Below are positions 1 through 11,664 of a DNA stretch of 64,000 nt, one piece after another. The notes below the pieces were generated by a model. The model did not search any database. It worked only from the letters and a program-made list of their open reading frames with translations, and was not told the origin of the DNA. The position numbers and the translations under genes were made by a program. How positions within the stretch are numbered: position 1 is the first letter of the stretch; each line of letters begins with the position of its first letter. The stretch covers positions 5,008,001 to 5,072,000 of the forward strand of contig NC_064034.1 in the NCBI RefSeq assembly GCF_932526225.1, written 5' to 3'. This stretch comes from Nematostella vectensis (lineage: Eukaryota; Cnidaria; Anthozoa; Actiniaria; Edwardsiidae).

Positions 1-1175
1 GAATTTTATGACTAGTGATTAATTCGTTTCAATCGCCACATTATAGCATAGCACTCAGTAACACTGCAATTTCACGCGAGACCCAAGAAAACCAAATAAT
101 CACCACCTAGCCTGACAACTGTGTAAACAGGCGTATGGTAGACATACAAATCTATTATCCTGTTGTCATCGTACAGAAAAGTTAAAAGCATTTTCTGTCC
201 AAAATAGCTAGTGGTTTGTTAACTGTGTACGCGGTTATTTATTGCGCCGGTAAGGAAGGCACGAATGTGGACACTATGGCTGGGAATCGCCTTTCGCTGG
301 TAGGATCCGGTGACGATGGTGTGGAGTTGAGGCTCTGAAGTTAAGGTACCTTGGCGGTCTCTCTGACTATTCCAGGGTACTCAGGATAAGTAACAAACTT
401 GAATGCATTACCATGGCTGCCACTAAGTTGATGGATCTAAATGACAGTAATTCAGAGATTCTGTTGACAATTCATGGCGCCCTTATTTCCTTATTCCTTA
501 GAGCTTTTTATCTCTTTCACGATAATTGGTCTCTGAAGCATGTTGAAAGAATTATTAAGCTTTTCTGCGGTAAGTAGATAGACGACGAGTGGTAGACAAG
601 CCTTTTTGTAAAAAAAAAAGGAGCCGGGCCGCCAGTAGTTAAGTTGTTTATTTTAGCAATAATACATGTACTCCTGAAGCGCACTTAAGAAATCTAACAT
701 GACGGGCGCAACGCTCCAATTTTACCAAGACCCATCGTCTTTAAGCTGTGCTGTAAATTAGATTTTACAAATGCAAATATAACCTGACGATTTGCATTTT
801 ATTTCCCTTTTAATGAAAGCCTAGCGAGGTGCTTTCTTCTTCAATGTCAGTACAACATCGTTTACTCTTAAACAATAGAATTCATGAATTGGATAATAAA
901 AACAAGATTAAAAAACGTCCAAGGAAAATGAGATAGTGAAAAAAGGTAATAGAAGAAATATTGGATGTCAGCCAGTAGTACAGTTTGCACGGACTGCGGT
1001 CGAGCACATCTTGGAAATCAGAAAAAGATTGATCTCAAGGGCATTTTAATTTGCCTAGAAAAACAAATAGGCGATAATAGGCCAAATGAGGTAATGAAAT
1101 AAACGTTTATAGTTCAGATTATAATTATTATCTTGATTACTGCGCTCAACGAGATGATCACTTACAGCTTTTTTC
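1..1175. other. Gene-poor 5' flank
   Basis: No open frame, splice-consistent exon, RNA gene or clear repeat could be supported here. The stretch is AT-rich with short A-runs. It lies downstream of the minus-strand GPCR and probably contains its 3' untranslated region, but I could not fix a polyadenylation site. Confidence 0.5.
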
Positions 1176-2267
1176 TTACAGTTTCTGCAAATGAATCGAG
1201 TTGGTTTTCTTGCTTTGAATCTCGTTGTTCTTCCTAAATGAGTAGCTTTCCTGTGTATTGTCCAACTGGGGTCGAGCGCTTGCTGGATCGCAGTAGGTAG
1301 ATACGACCTGCTTAAGTCCACGCCGAAACCGCATGTTAAACATGAAATAGATAAAGGAATTCTGCGCGCAATTTGAGTGCACTAAGAAGTCAGCCACAAA
1401 TTTAAAAGTGCGGATATAACAGGGCGGCTGCCAGTTCCAGGTGAAGAAAATCAAGAACGCCACGGCATTGAGCGGTGCCCAGCTTGCGGCGAAAAACAGC
1501 ACGACGACTATGAGCATAACAGCGACTTCCCTATTCTCCTTGTCGCGAATCCGTCGCTGCTCTTGGTCAATCAACTGGCGATTCCTCGACAACTCCCAAA
1601 TCACGCCAGAATACAACACGCTGATTACAAGTAGGGGAAGCAAGTAGAGCAGAACGAACTGCACGGGGTAGTAGATCCGCTGGCTTTGCTTGTTGTCTAA
1701 AGACGCAGCAAGGTTGGCCCAATTCATGTAGCAGTGGCTTTCATTGTTAAACTCCCTCAAGCGCAGAATCAGGAGGTAGGGGAAGTGAATGGCGGACGCG
1801 AAAAGCCAGATAACACCTATGGAAATATGGCATCCGCGCTTGGTCATAAAATGCGTGCGCATGGGAAGCACGATAGCATAGAAGCGGTCCAGCGAGATAG
1901 CGGTCATGCTGAAGATCGACACAGCAGCGGACACGTCCTGGATGAACGGGATGAGCTTACAGAGCGCTTCGCCGACCGGCCCAGACATCAACCAGCTATC
2001 ATAGTAGATGCTGTGTATGGTAGGGGGTAGAACGCACAGGGTGACCATGAGATCGGAGATACACATGTTCACAATGAACCTGTTAGTGTTATTCCCCATC
2101 CGCCGTACCTTCCACACGACTAGTATGACGAGCGTGTTTCCTACGAGCGAGAAAATGATGATGAAGCAGTACGCGAATGTCTTGAGCGCCGTCACAGCGT
2201 TAGAGTCTGGATGCACTTGGCACGGCGAACCACCTCCGTCGCTCGAGTTAACGCTGCTCGCATTCAT
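1176..2267 (-). CDS. Class A (rhodopsin-like) GPCR, probable neuropeptide receptor, single exon
   Basis: A complete 363-codon intronless frame with ATG at 2267. The protein is a seven-helix receptor expected in the plasma membrane. Visible landmarks: two N-terminal N-glycosylation sequons (N2, N7), GN in TM1 (N44), D72 in TM2, the conserved cysteine before TM3 (C103) with its ECL2 partner C179, DRF at 127-129 in place of DRY, W154 in TM4, P211 in TM5, SWAP at 262-265 in place of CWxP, and NSFIY at 303-307 in place of NPxxY. A cysteine at 326 could be palmitoylated. The ECL2 cysteine, the basic third loop (about 228-247) and the overall pattern suit peptide-binding receptors of the galanin/allatostatin/neuropeptide FF type, but the ligand cannot be named. 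Lack of introns suggests a retrogene-type expansion, common in cnidarian GPCR families. Confidence in GPCR is very high, in peptide ligand moderate. Confidence 0.93.
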   Translation of the reverse strand: MNASSVNSSDGGGSPCQVHPDSNAVTALKTFAYCFIIIFSLVGNTLVILVVWKVRRMGNNTNRFIVNMCISDLMVTLCVLPPTIHSIYYDSWLMSGPVGEALCKLIPFIQDVSAAVSIFSMTAISLDRFYAIVLPMRTHFMTKRGCHISIGVIWLFASAIHFPYLLILRLREFNNESHCYMNWANLAASLDNKQSQRIYYPVQFVLLYLLPLLVISVLYSGVIWELSRNRQLIDQEQRRIRDKENREVAVMLIVVVLFFAASWAPLNAVAFLIFFTWNWQPPCYIRTFKFVADFLVHSNCAQNSFIYFMFNMRFRRGLKQVVSTYCDPASARPQLDNTQESYSFRKNNEIQSKKTNSIHLQKL

Positions 2268-2340
2268 CGCGGGTTTGTGCTCGCGGCAGCAAGACGAGCT
2301 TAACGTGACACCAGGTAACCAACCCCTTTATCAAGCGTGC

Positions 2341-2347
2341 TTATAAA
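2341..2347 (-). promoter_or_regulatory. TATA-like element upstream of the GPCR
   Basis: Read on the minus strand this is TTTATAA, lying 74-80 nt upstream of the GPCR start codon. The spacing would put transcription start near 2310-2320 and give a short leader. It is a single short motif and could be chance in AT-rich DNA. Confidence 0.3.
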
Positions 2348-4456
2348 GCGCGCCGCTATTTGCACAGTGGTTTGTAATGTAGCGGGTTGCCGGAGAAGTA
2401 TCCAAGAGACCGATGTTAAGGGTAACAATTCAATTTAGCCATCACACGACTAACCGGCAGTAATAAACCATAATTTGGCGCTTCTACTTGTGCCACTTTT
2501 GTCTTGAGTTCCCACAGTTTTAGATTACCCAATTCGCCAGTAAATGAGTCCGCCAAATCGTCTCTAGCCACCGCCAAATCGTCCCCAGTCTAACGCTAAC
2601 CTTCGGAAAAATTAGTGCGATCCGTAGCTTAGTAATTCACAGCTCTGTTTAAGACTATGTGAAAGGATAAATGGTCTTCTGAAAGACGACGTGTTGGTGC
2701 AAGCTGTTGATCTCGTCATGACATCTGCAGAATAAGCTGTAAGCCGGTTGTTTCGAATTACTTATACTCGCTGACACTCGCCTCACGTGGTCAGAATAAC
2801 AAGTAGGCGCGTGAGTCGCGCGCGTAAGTCTCGAAAGCCCCCGCCGAGCCCCCGCTAGAATATTCCACACACGATGAAATCCAAAACGACTATGTAAAAC
2901 GCACGTAGAGAAGGGAGGGTATTCGATGTCTGACTTTGCTTGGTAACTGATCCTCTTATTTGTTTGTTCATTGAGCTTTTGAAAGCACAATCGATTATGA
3001 ATCTGACTAGTACATGAGCTTAGCTTGGCACAGCGGTAAAGGGTCCAAAACAAAACAATATAGAATGGATATTTGAAAAGGTGTGACGGTAATCTTACGG
3101 ACCTGTGAGCATTGGCTCGAACGCAAAAAAAAAGTGTGAGCAAAAACACGCTGAAATCCTACATTCATCGGGGCCCTTTGAGTGAAGTCGGTAAATAGAA
3201 TAGCAAAATATAAAGAGTAAGTAAATTCTGTGTATTGTGTATTAATTATTCGCGTCACTTTATTTGCGAAACGAGCATCAAAGACAAAAAGGCCATTACA
3301 GTCCAGGCAATGAGATGCCGAACGCAAACAGCGCAAAGACTTAGAGCGATTGGTATGCTTTGAATAAGGATGACTGACAGGTCAGCGTGTTTCCTTCCAT
3401 CTTTCATAAATTCTCAAAAACAGCGGAAAAAAGTACTTGGACTGGCTTTCATTCACTTAAAGATTCCGAGGATAGAGAAACGACACATTGCACATTTTAC
3501 CACACCGAGACAAACACGCTGTTTGTTTTCTCGAAAAGAGTCGATGTTTTCGCAAATCTGCTTCGCTCAAGGCCGAGGATAGAGGAGTTCATTTACAAGC
3601 AATTGACGTAGGCGGGTAGGGCATCAAAAGTGCGAGACGTTTTGTAATAAACAACGAAGCTATCAGAGAGCTGAAACTAAATCTAAATTGCAGCCTAAAT
3701 TAATGACATATGCGAGAAGCGTTATCAGCGAGAAATCTCCTAGCATTTTAGTGTGATTCTGCGAGATGAGATCAAATTCAGTCTTTGTGGAAAATGCTGT
3801 ATGACCATAAGCGAGAAATGCGCCTCAAATTAAGCGATCTAAATACGAACACCGCACCTGTCGCAGATCGCTGTAACTACTCTCGCGTGGAGTTCCCTCG
3901 AGAAAACCATAAAATGCGATTTATCATAACTCGGCGCCACGATTATAATGGGATATTGTCAGTCAGCTCAGCAGGATGTCATGAAGACTAAAAAAAGCGC
4001 AGCGAGGGCACGAAATTCGCACTACTAAACATTGACTATTTGATTGGTTTTGAGTGCGGCTCGTGAATCAGAAACAACAAGGGATTATCGACTTTTGAGG
4101 GAAAACAATCGCTGATTACAATTTATATAAAACTACAGAAAAGCAAACTCAAATGACAAATGAACAAAGCTGGATTTTCACTATGCCTAGAACGAAGCGT
4201 TATTAAGTTAAATTTTCGAAAGCGATTGCAATAACTTCTGTCATTAAATTCACTTTTCTCTTTGGACCATGAAAGAAGATCTGAATTTTAGCAACCAAAG
4301 CAAATATCAATAAGAATAGCCATAACACCAAATAGCATGTTTGCTTTGGAAGGAAAACATCCGCTGGTGTCGCTAATTATTTTCCCTGGCCCGATACCAA
4401 AAATACAATGCAACTTTGTTGGAAATTGCAAATATCTTGAGGGATATCCCCCACTG
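2348..4456. other. Gene-poor interval
   Basis: No supportable gene was found. The frames present start at non-ATG codons or lack any domain, splice signals or codon bias. It may be intronic or 3' territory of the WD40 gene whose last exons were not located. Confidence 0.4.
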
Positions 4457-4745
4457 CCAGGGTCAGATAATTATGCTCCATAATTTGACAATTATGCTTT
4501 TGAGCCTCACCCTAACAATATCGCCATTATGCTCAAAATTATGCTCGTGTCGTACCATGCTGTTAAAAAATCCCCTCCCCCTCCCAAAAAAAAAAACAGT
4601 CCTTAAAACTTTGAACACAGCATGTGTTTTTATTTACTTGCATTTTACATTTTATAAAAGAAAAATATTATTTTTTACTATTATGCTAAACTTATGCTGA
4701 AAATTATGCCATTATGCCGGCATTACGCTCGACAGTATGCCCTGG
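4457..4745. repeat. AT-rich repeat with ATTATGC motifs and inverted CCAGGG/CCCTGG ends
   Basis: About ten degenerate copies of ATTATGC(T/C) lie between an outer CCAGGG and an inverted CCCTGG. This looks like a decayed non-autonomous element or interspersed repeat. No target-site duplication was recognised, so boundaries are approximate. Confidence 0.4.
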
Positions 4746-6001
4746 TCAAGTGAATGAATCTAACAGTTCTCATTACCTAAGACTTTTATCTAATTACTCT
4801 CTACAATTGATCATTATTTCTATGTACTCTACTTTATATCCGGAGACCTTTGAATTAGTTTTCCTCCTTTGATTTAGCTACAAAATAATTGAAAAAGTGA
4901 ATATCTAAAAAATACAGATTTTAGACAAAGAGTTATTTTCAAAATAACATTTGTGAGCAAGAGAATATATCCGTGATTAGTTGCAAGCTATTTTGTTTGC
5001 TTTTAAACGGTTTTGAGTATAGAATATTCCGCTATGTATAAAATAGATTTATTGTAGTGTTTATACAACTGAAATTTCGTCTCCTTATCCTGGTTTCTAG
5101 CGTCTTTCTGTCATCTATAACCTTATGATATCAAAACAAATTCAATTTTCAGTACTTGAAATGTATTCGAACTCTATCTCATCAAAAGACACCCTATGTA
5201 ATTCATGATCCGTATTGCCCATTTTTCTTTGTCAACATCACTCTGAGGTGAAGTGCTGTCATTGAATTCTGTTGCAACGACCAAGTAACGTCTTTTTTAG
5301 AATGATAAATAACTTTTCTTGGGCCTTGTCGTGGCGGTTTGAGTAAGATACTATAAAAGATAGCTTGTCTCGTTCAAATGCTATAATTTCGTTTTTAAAT
5401 ATTAGTATCGAGCTACGTCAAGATAAACGTAAAGTGATTGGTTTACGTCCCTTCTAACGTGAACAAAGTATAGGTCCTTACTTAGAGAGTAAAAGCCTTT
5501 TAAAATGATATTCCTAGTTCCTGATTTGGGCATTTACACGTCAAAGTAGCCTGCGGCTATCTGATTTAAAAAATGCGTTATCTACCACGCCTCGGCTTTT
5601 GGGATTTAAAACAAGGTACAGAGGGCTATGATTTACAAAAAGGGAAGGATAATGAGTTCAGAGAGGGGACGCATACAACACACACATTTTCAAAGTAATA
5701 TTGCCTCGGGCATCGTTCAGCTGATGGTTTCCATTAGATTGGTATCCATTCCATAGGATAAATTGTTTGTGCAGTTGAATTCCTTATATGTAATCAATTT
5801 TGCTCACAAGGGCACAGAGTCTGTTGCATCGTAAGACTGTTTTTGTATGGCTTAGATGGCGGATAGCTGACTAGTCTGTTAGGGAATTGCTATGATGATG
5901 GGCCTGCATTAGGTATTCGCTCAAGTGGATTACCTGAAGAGGTTCATTTGTGTACGGATGAAGACACACACACATGTTCGACATCTTCGAGGCATGTGAG
6001 G

Positions 6002-6135
6002 TTACCCTGGGTACCAGAGCCTCCAGACTTCTCTCGTCCAGTGACGCTCAGCCAAAATGCTCGCTTCGCTCGTCGCGGCATTCTGGCTGAGCGTCACTGG
6101 ACGAGAGAACTCTGGAGACTCTGGTACCCAGGGTG
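6002..6135. mobile_element. 134-bp hairpin MITE, hAT-like
   Basis: Nearly the whole element is one inverted repeat: two arms of about 60 nt pair around a short loop near 6063-6078. The termini read TACCCTGGGTACCAGAG on one side and the complement of CACCCTGGGTACCAGAG on the other. An 8-bp direct repeat ATGTGAGG flanks it (5994-6001 and 6136-6143), with one extra T at the left edge. Eight-base duplications are typical of hAT transposons. It is non-coding. Confidence 0.75.
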
Positions 6136-6800
6136 ATGTGAGGCCTGTCACAGGGACAGATTCAATATCAGTCAGTAAAAACACGCAAAAAAGATGTTTA
6201 ACGTCTTCTATAAATATAAGAACATATTTGTAACGCAGGAAAGAACGCAGTTATAAAACGGTGTACGTTGAAAATTCTATTTTTATTTCCTCAGCGGCGA
6301 GTGTTAGCTGAATAAGGCTTTTGTTCCCTGTTATTTTACATTTTGACATTAGATGAATTCAGGCCTAAGAAATAAACTTATAAACTTTTGACTATAGCCT
6401 CTCTGCAGCGGGTTTTTTCTCAATTTTCCCAAATTTCATCAACACATTTGATAGAACATGAAAAAAAATCGTGGAATTGGACAAATTACAACGGACAACG
6501 GCGATTTCTCTCTTTTGTAAATTAATGATTATTAAGAAAAATACACTTTTAGCCACTTTCTAGTGAGCCTTATCACAAGAGCAGATTCAATTGTGTCAGT
6601 TAAACACTCAAAAAAGGGACTGAATCAATCTAATGTAAAAATGTCAAATAACAAGGAATAGAGGCCCTGTGGTGCTAAGTTGTTTTTCAATTTTTATCAA
6701 CACATTTGATACAAAATAAAAAAGATCGTTCAAAAATCGAGCAATGGGATACATTATAACGGACAACGGCGATTTCTCTTTTTTGTAAATTGATTATTGA
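6135..6800. repeat. Diverged tandem duplication, first pair
   Basis: The segment at about 6135-6545 is repeated at about 6560-6800. Shared blocks include a sequence around a GTGAG(G)CC start, the phrase ATCAACACATTTGATA and the block ACGGACAACGGCGATTTCTC. The second copy is shorter. Boundaries were read by eye. Confidence 0.6.
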
Positions 6801-6808
6801 GAAAAAAA

Positions 6809-7545
6809 TTCTAGTGATACTTAGAATAAAGCATTTTTATACCACTTAGGGATAATAATTGAAATGACTTGAAATTCAGAGGAAAAAACTTGTGGGTCGC
6901 AACAAATAAATGGTGGGTAAAAAAAGGAAATAAAATCCACTCAAATATTTACCTATTGATTGGAAACTATTTACGCTGTTTTAATAATGAAAATGAGTTT
7001 TACTGGGACAGATAAGAAGTTGATTGAAAAAGCAAGAAAACAGAAATATTTTCATGGAAATAAGAATGAATTATTGAAAATCAATGGGTCAATAAATTTA
7101 TAATTTCTATTTCTAGTGATACTTAGAATAAAGCTTGTTTATAACACTTGGAAATAATAATTGAAATGACTCGAAATTCAGAGAGAAAAACTTGTGGGTC
7201 GCAGCAAATAAATGGTGGGTAACAAAGGAAATAAAATCCCTTAAACTTCAAATATTTACCTACAGATTGGAAACAATTGACGCTGTTTAAAAAAAAAAAC
7301 AAATTTATGTTTACATGACATTTTTTTCAATACAATAAGCTTTGTTGCATGTTTAAAGAAAGGAAAACAATCCTTTTTTTCTAAAAACTTATTTCCTTTC
7401 GCGAATTATAATTTACTGTTATATGAAAATGAGTTTTACTGGGACAGATAAAAAAAGTTGATGGAAAAAGCACGAAAACAGAAATATTTCCATGGGAATA
7501 AGAATGATGTATTGGCAATCAATGGGCCAATATAACATCATCTTC
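6809..7545. repeat. Diverged tandem duplication, second pair, with an insertion
   Basis: About 290 bp at 6809-7095 recurs at 7113-7545. Shared blocks begin TAGTGATACTTAGAATAAAG and include CTTGTGGGTCGCA and GAGTTTTACTGGGACAGATA. The second copy carries about 135 extra bases (about 7288-7423) of poly(A)- and poly(T)-rich sequence, which may be an insertion. No coding potential. Confidence 0.6.
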
Positions 7546-10006
7546 TGGTGACTACGATATGGTCTTCGATAACGCAAAGATAACGTACGAGCACGGAAAT
7601 AATTTACTCAATAAAGTGGATTGAAATGATGGTAATTGGCCCTGTTTTACTATCAGGCATGACAATATGACTGTTGTGAGTGTACGGTATAGCTGGAGCT
7701 ATAGCTGGAGGCCAGCCCGTGTTATATTGTAATGCGTGATCACTTTTGTTGCGGGCCGGATCTTACCAACGGGTCGTTGTGTGGTCTTTGTGAGTAGAAA
7801 ATGGTTAAGAGGTTTCTTCACTAATCGTGGTATAAATTTGAAACTCTTCCATTGATTATAGACCGTGGCTATTATCAATTATTTACCAACGCGTCGCTAA
7901 CACTAAACAACGCCACAACGACTTTTAAAGATTTGATTTTGTAGGAAGATACCAAGGCGGGAATAGTTAGTATGCAAGGCTGATTCAAATATGTTTGCCG
8001 ATAAATTTAGCGTCCAACAAATAATATCTCTGTGAAATTAGCATGGGTCTTAGTTATCTAAAAATCCAATTTGAGACAAGAAATTTGTGTGTGAAATATT
8101 TTTTCTTTATCAAAATTTTTACAATGTACTGTACGGTTTTTGCGGTTCCCTTTTGGCGACCTTTTTAGCTTTTGGCCACAATAATTGCAAGGAACATAAA
8201 GACTTTATAAGCAGAAATCCATGTTTCTTTATTTCATCATTTTCGCAATTTTTTTTTTAATTTGTGTAATCTAATCTAATACGAGGTGGAAATTGTGTAT
8301 TTGTTTTCAGTGAGAGACTCACGCTTTCCGTTGTATGGAGATGGAGTTTTTTCCTAATTGTCATATTTTTTGAAAACTGTTCTGCTAAACTAACAATAAT
8401 GGCGTAAAAGGCAATGTTTTTACATCCGAGACCCAATGCTAAGGGAGCAATTATAACTGGAAGCAAAAAGTTCTGTGACAGAACTAGATGACTTTGAAGA
8501 TATTCAGAAAAAAAGAAAATAAACAAACTTCCGACATATCAAACTAATACCTCATCATCATCGTCATCCTCCGGCAGAACTCTTTGTACAACGAAAAAAA
8601 CTTGAAGCCTAATATTTAAAATTCACTGTTAAACGGGTTTAGACAAAACGATGGTAAGGGTAAAAAGTGTTAATTAAATTACCGTGTTGACTTTCATACT
8701 CCCATAATCAAACTTAAAACAAATGAAAAAGGATCACACTTGAGATCTGTAAATTAATTAAAGGAAAACTGATGGAATCCATTAAAACAGACGAACTACA
8801 ATTAGCACTTCCGTTGAAAATTAATGCCTAAAAATGACAAATCTTATTTGAAACGTATGGATCATAAAAACGGACAAAAAACTGTTGAATATTCTGTAAG
8901 GTTGTTGTTCCTCTCTATTTACACACGACCTCTTTGCCACAAGTCACGTGACTACAGTAGATGCCAATCAAACAACATGGCGCCAAGTGAGCCCGCAATC
9001 GTCGCCACTGATCAAATAAAAAACATGGCGGTTAGCCATGCATCAAGGGTTGGGCTTTTCCGGGTTTTCACTTGTTTAAACAAATAGTCCGACTCTAATG
9101 GTGTCTACGTTAGGACTCTGGTGGTAAACCTTGCCATGCTATATTAGCTAAGCGATTTGGTCGATTCCACATTTTCATGGATTTCCTGTGTTTAAAACAA
9201 CTAAGTAACTTATATCAGTGTTTTACCGCCAGAAAAAGGAACCCATAATTATTTACAGTCAATCAAAACACTCTGCTATTCTATACATACACGTTTCACA
9301 CCAGGCACCATCAGAGTGAGTGGGTAGGAATGTACATCGTAGTAATTAGGTAGCTATTTCAAACGTTTAGGTTATAATTGCTGACAAATATACATCACAT
9401 CGTTCAAATATAACTTAGCAGTCAATCGAAAATGTTTTCGTTGCGGATTAAAAAAAAAAATACCAAACGACGCCAGTGGGTTAACAATATACGAAAGATC
9501 GTGTAGCGATAAACTACAACAAAAACCGAATATCTCGGCTATCTACCAGCAAGAACGCTTAATTGTACCCGTTCTATCTATTTACTTTTTTATTTCATTG
9601 TTGGTTTTGAGGGGCTTCCAATGAAAGGCCCCAATAACATTAGAGAGCAACCACTCCTTCCTCTGAAGATAGTGAGTGGCCCTATTTTATAAAATTTAGA
9701 TAAACAATATCAGTAGTTGCCAGGAAACAATAATATTCGTAGCAATATAATCTTCATATAGAAGTATCTTTAACATGGCACTAATTGGAATTGGGTTCGG
9801 CTATGCTGGGGGTAGCCGATGGTACCACGGGAATCAGAGATTTCTTCTTATCAAACAGGCGTCTCTAGGCCACAACGCACACATTTTGTATCATTTGTCT
9901 TTTGTTCTTCCATAATTGAAAACTGTTAATAGCAATAATAAGGTGACGTTTATCTACTTTGGGAAGCAAACCGAAGATTTATGACAAATTACCATGCATT
10001 GGTGAT
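7546..10006. other. Gene-poor interval with a possible promoter-like patch
   Basis: No exon could be supported. Around 8945-9025 there is a CACGTG E-box followed by two AACATGGCG motifs, which resemble YY1 sites found in TATA-less promoters. A short frame starts at the first of these ATGs, but no plausible second exon was found. Confidence 0.35.
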
Positions 10007-10392
10007 GCGCGCAATCCTAAGATTCAAGACTGAGTGCCTTAATGCTTACCAAAGATAATGCGCACAATCCTAAGATTCAAGACTGAGTGCCTTAATGCTT
10101 ACCAAAGATAATGCTCACAATCCTAAGATTCAAGACTGAGTGCCTTAATGCTTACCAAAGATAATGCTCACAATCCTAAGATTCAAGACTGAGTGCCTTA
10201 CATGCTTATTACAGGTAATGCGCGCAATCCTAAGATTCAAGACTGAGTGTCTTACATGCTTATTACAGGTAATGCGCGCAATCCTAAGATTCAAGACTGA
10301 GTGCCTTACATGCTTATTACAGGTAATGCGCGCAATCCTAAGATTCAAGACTGAGTGCCTTACATGCTTATTACAGGTAATGCGCGCAATCC
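10007..10392. repeat. 53/54-bp tandem repeat, seven copies plus a fragment
   Basis: Units start at 10007, 10060, 10113, 10166, 10220, 10274 and 10328, with an 11-bp partial at 10382. The first three are 53 bp and end in CTTACCAAAGATAAT. Later ones are 54 bp and end in CTTATTACAGGTAAT, so the array is two subfamilies joined. The 54-bp period keeps frames open on both strands by chance, and I do not regard these as genes. Confidence 0.9.
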
Positions 10393-11664
10393 ATCTATTT
10401 TTTTGCTTATCAAGGGTAAGCTTCACTGTGTCTGAATAATTTACACCCTTCGAGACTAATAACACACGTGTCTGATAATTTAGACGCATTCATCAGCAGG
10501 GACTCGTAACACGCGTGCAGATGATCGATTTACAACCGTTCAACAGAGGCGATTACTTCACGCGAGACTTGGTGACATACACCGGAATGATGCGCGAGAT
10601 ACAAGGCACCTGCTACTTGACAGGAGTATTTTCATCGTTTTTAATCTGTCAATGAAGCATTTAGACTTCAGCCTCCTTTAACCTTTCAAAAACGGGGAGA
10701 ATTAATTACTGCCGGAAACTCTAGTCTGGGAAAAGGTTCGCATAGACAAAATTAAAGGAGAATAGATACTGAAAAAAAATTATAGAGAGCAATATCACTT
10801 GAGGTTCTAAAAGAAATAGGACCACAATCTTCGATAACAATTAACTCGAGGTCGAAACGATACGTTTTTCACAAACGGTCCATTTGGTTAAGTGACAGTA
10901 AAAATTCGACAGCTAGGGGAGCCCCGGGGTGTGCTAGTGTATCTTAGACAGGGCGTGTCTTGGCATTACCGTTCTACTAACATTGCTTTGGGGTGTGAGT
11001 GAGCATTACTCTCTATCACTTGTCAAACCCTTTCCTAGACGGCCAATTAGAGAGTTATCAAGCAAACAGTTTAATAACAGTAGACGGATAATGGGTCTTT
11101 TGTCATAGCTGAGAGATATGACCACAAACGCAATATTACTTGACATCAAACAAAAACATGAGGGCGCATTTTTTAAACCATTCTTTGGGGAAAAACTCAA
11201 AACATTTGTGTATAAACGTTGCACTTTAAGCGATAAAAGCATAAACGCCCAAAAGCTGATTTAAAAACCAACGGAGAGAGTAATTTTTAACTCGTATTTT
11301 GTGTATATCAAACGCCAGACGATCACGCGAGCAAATTAATCAATATATAGCAAAGCTAGCTGAAAAGAAAGAAAAAACGTATTTTTTTTACTAGCTGCAC
11401 TATGTTCTGGCCTTAGGAAATAAGAAACAACATCTGTCGATATTATCTTAACAAAAACATTAGGACATTTGCATAAAAAGAAACGTTATTGATAACAGTT
11501 TCTTTAACAATTGTTATATAATGGTTTGGCTTTATATGCGGCGACTCCATCAATATGGCAAATGGAAAGCTTTAGGCGCGGCGATTGTAAATGATTATAT
11601 AATGTGCGAAAAAAAAATTAAACAATGTCTTAAAGCCTCAGGTCAACAGAAACATGGAACTTAC
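10393..11664. other. Region 3' of the last recognised WD40 exon
   Basis: The WD40 gene must either end by reading past its exon 16 donor or continue into exons here or further left. I searched for a phase-0 acceptor followed by WD-like coding sequence and found none that I trust. Nothing else is supportable. Confidence 0.35.

Noticed and set aside
2655-3149. 164-codon minus-strand frame with a hydrophobic N-terminus resembling a signal peptide
   Set aside because: It begins at GTG and not ATG, has no recognisable domain and no splice partners.
10145-10489. Repeat protein frames on both strands of the 54-bp array
   Set aside because: The period divisible by three keeps frames open by chance, and the neighbouring 53-bp units break them.
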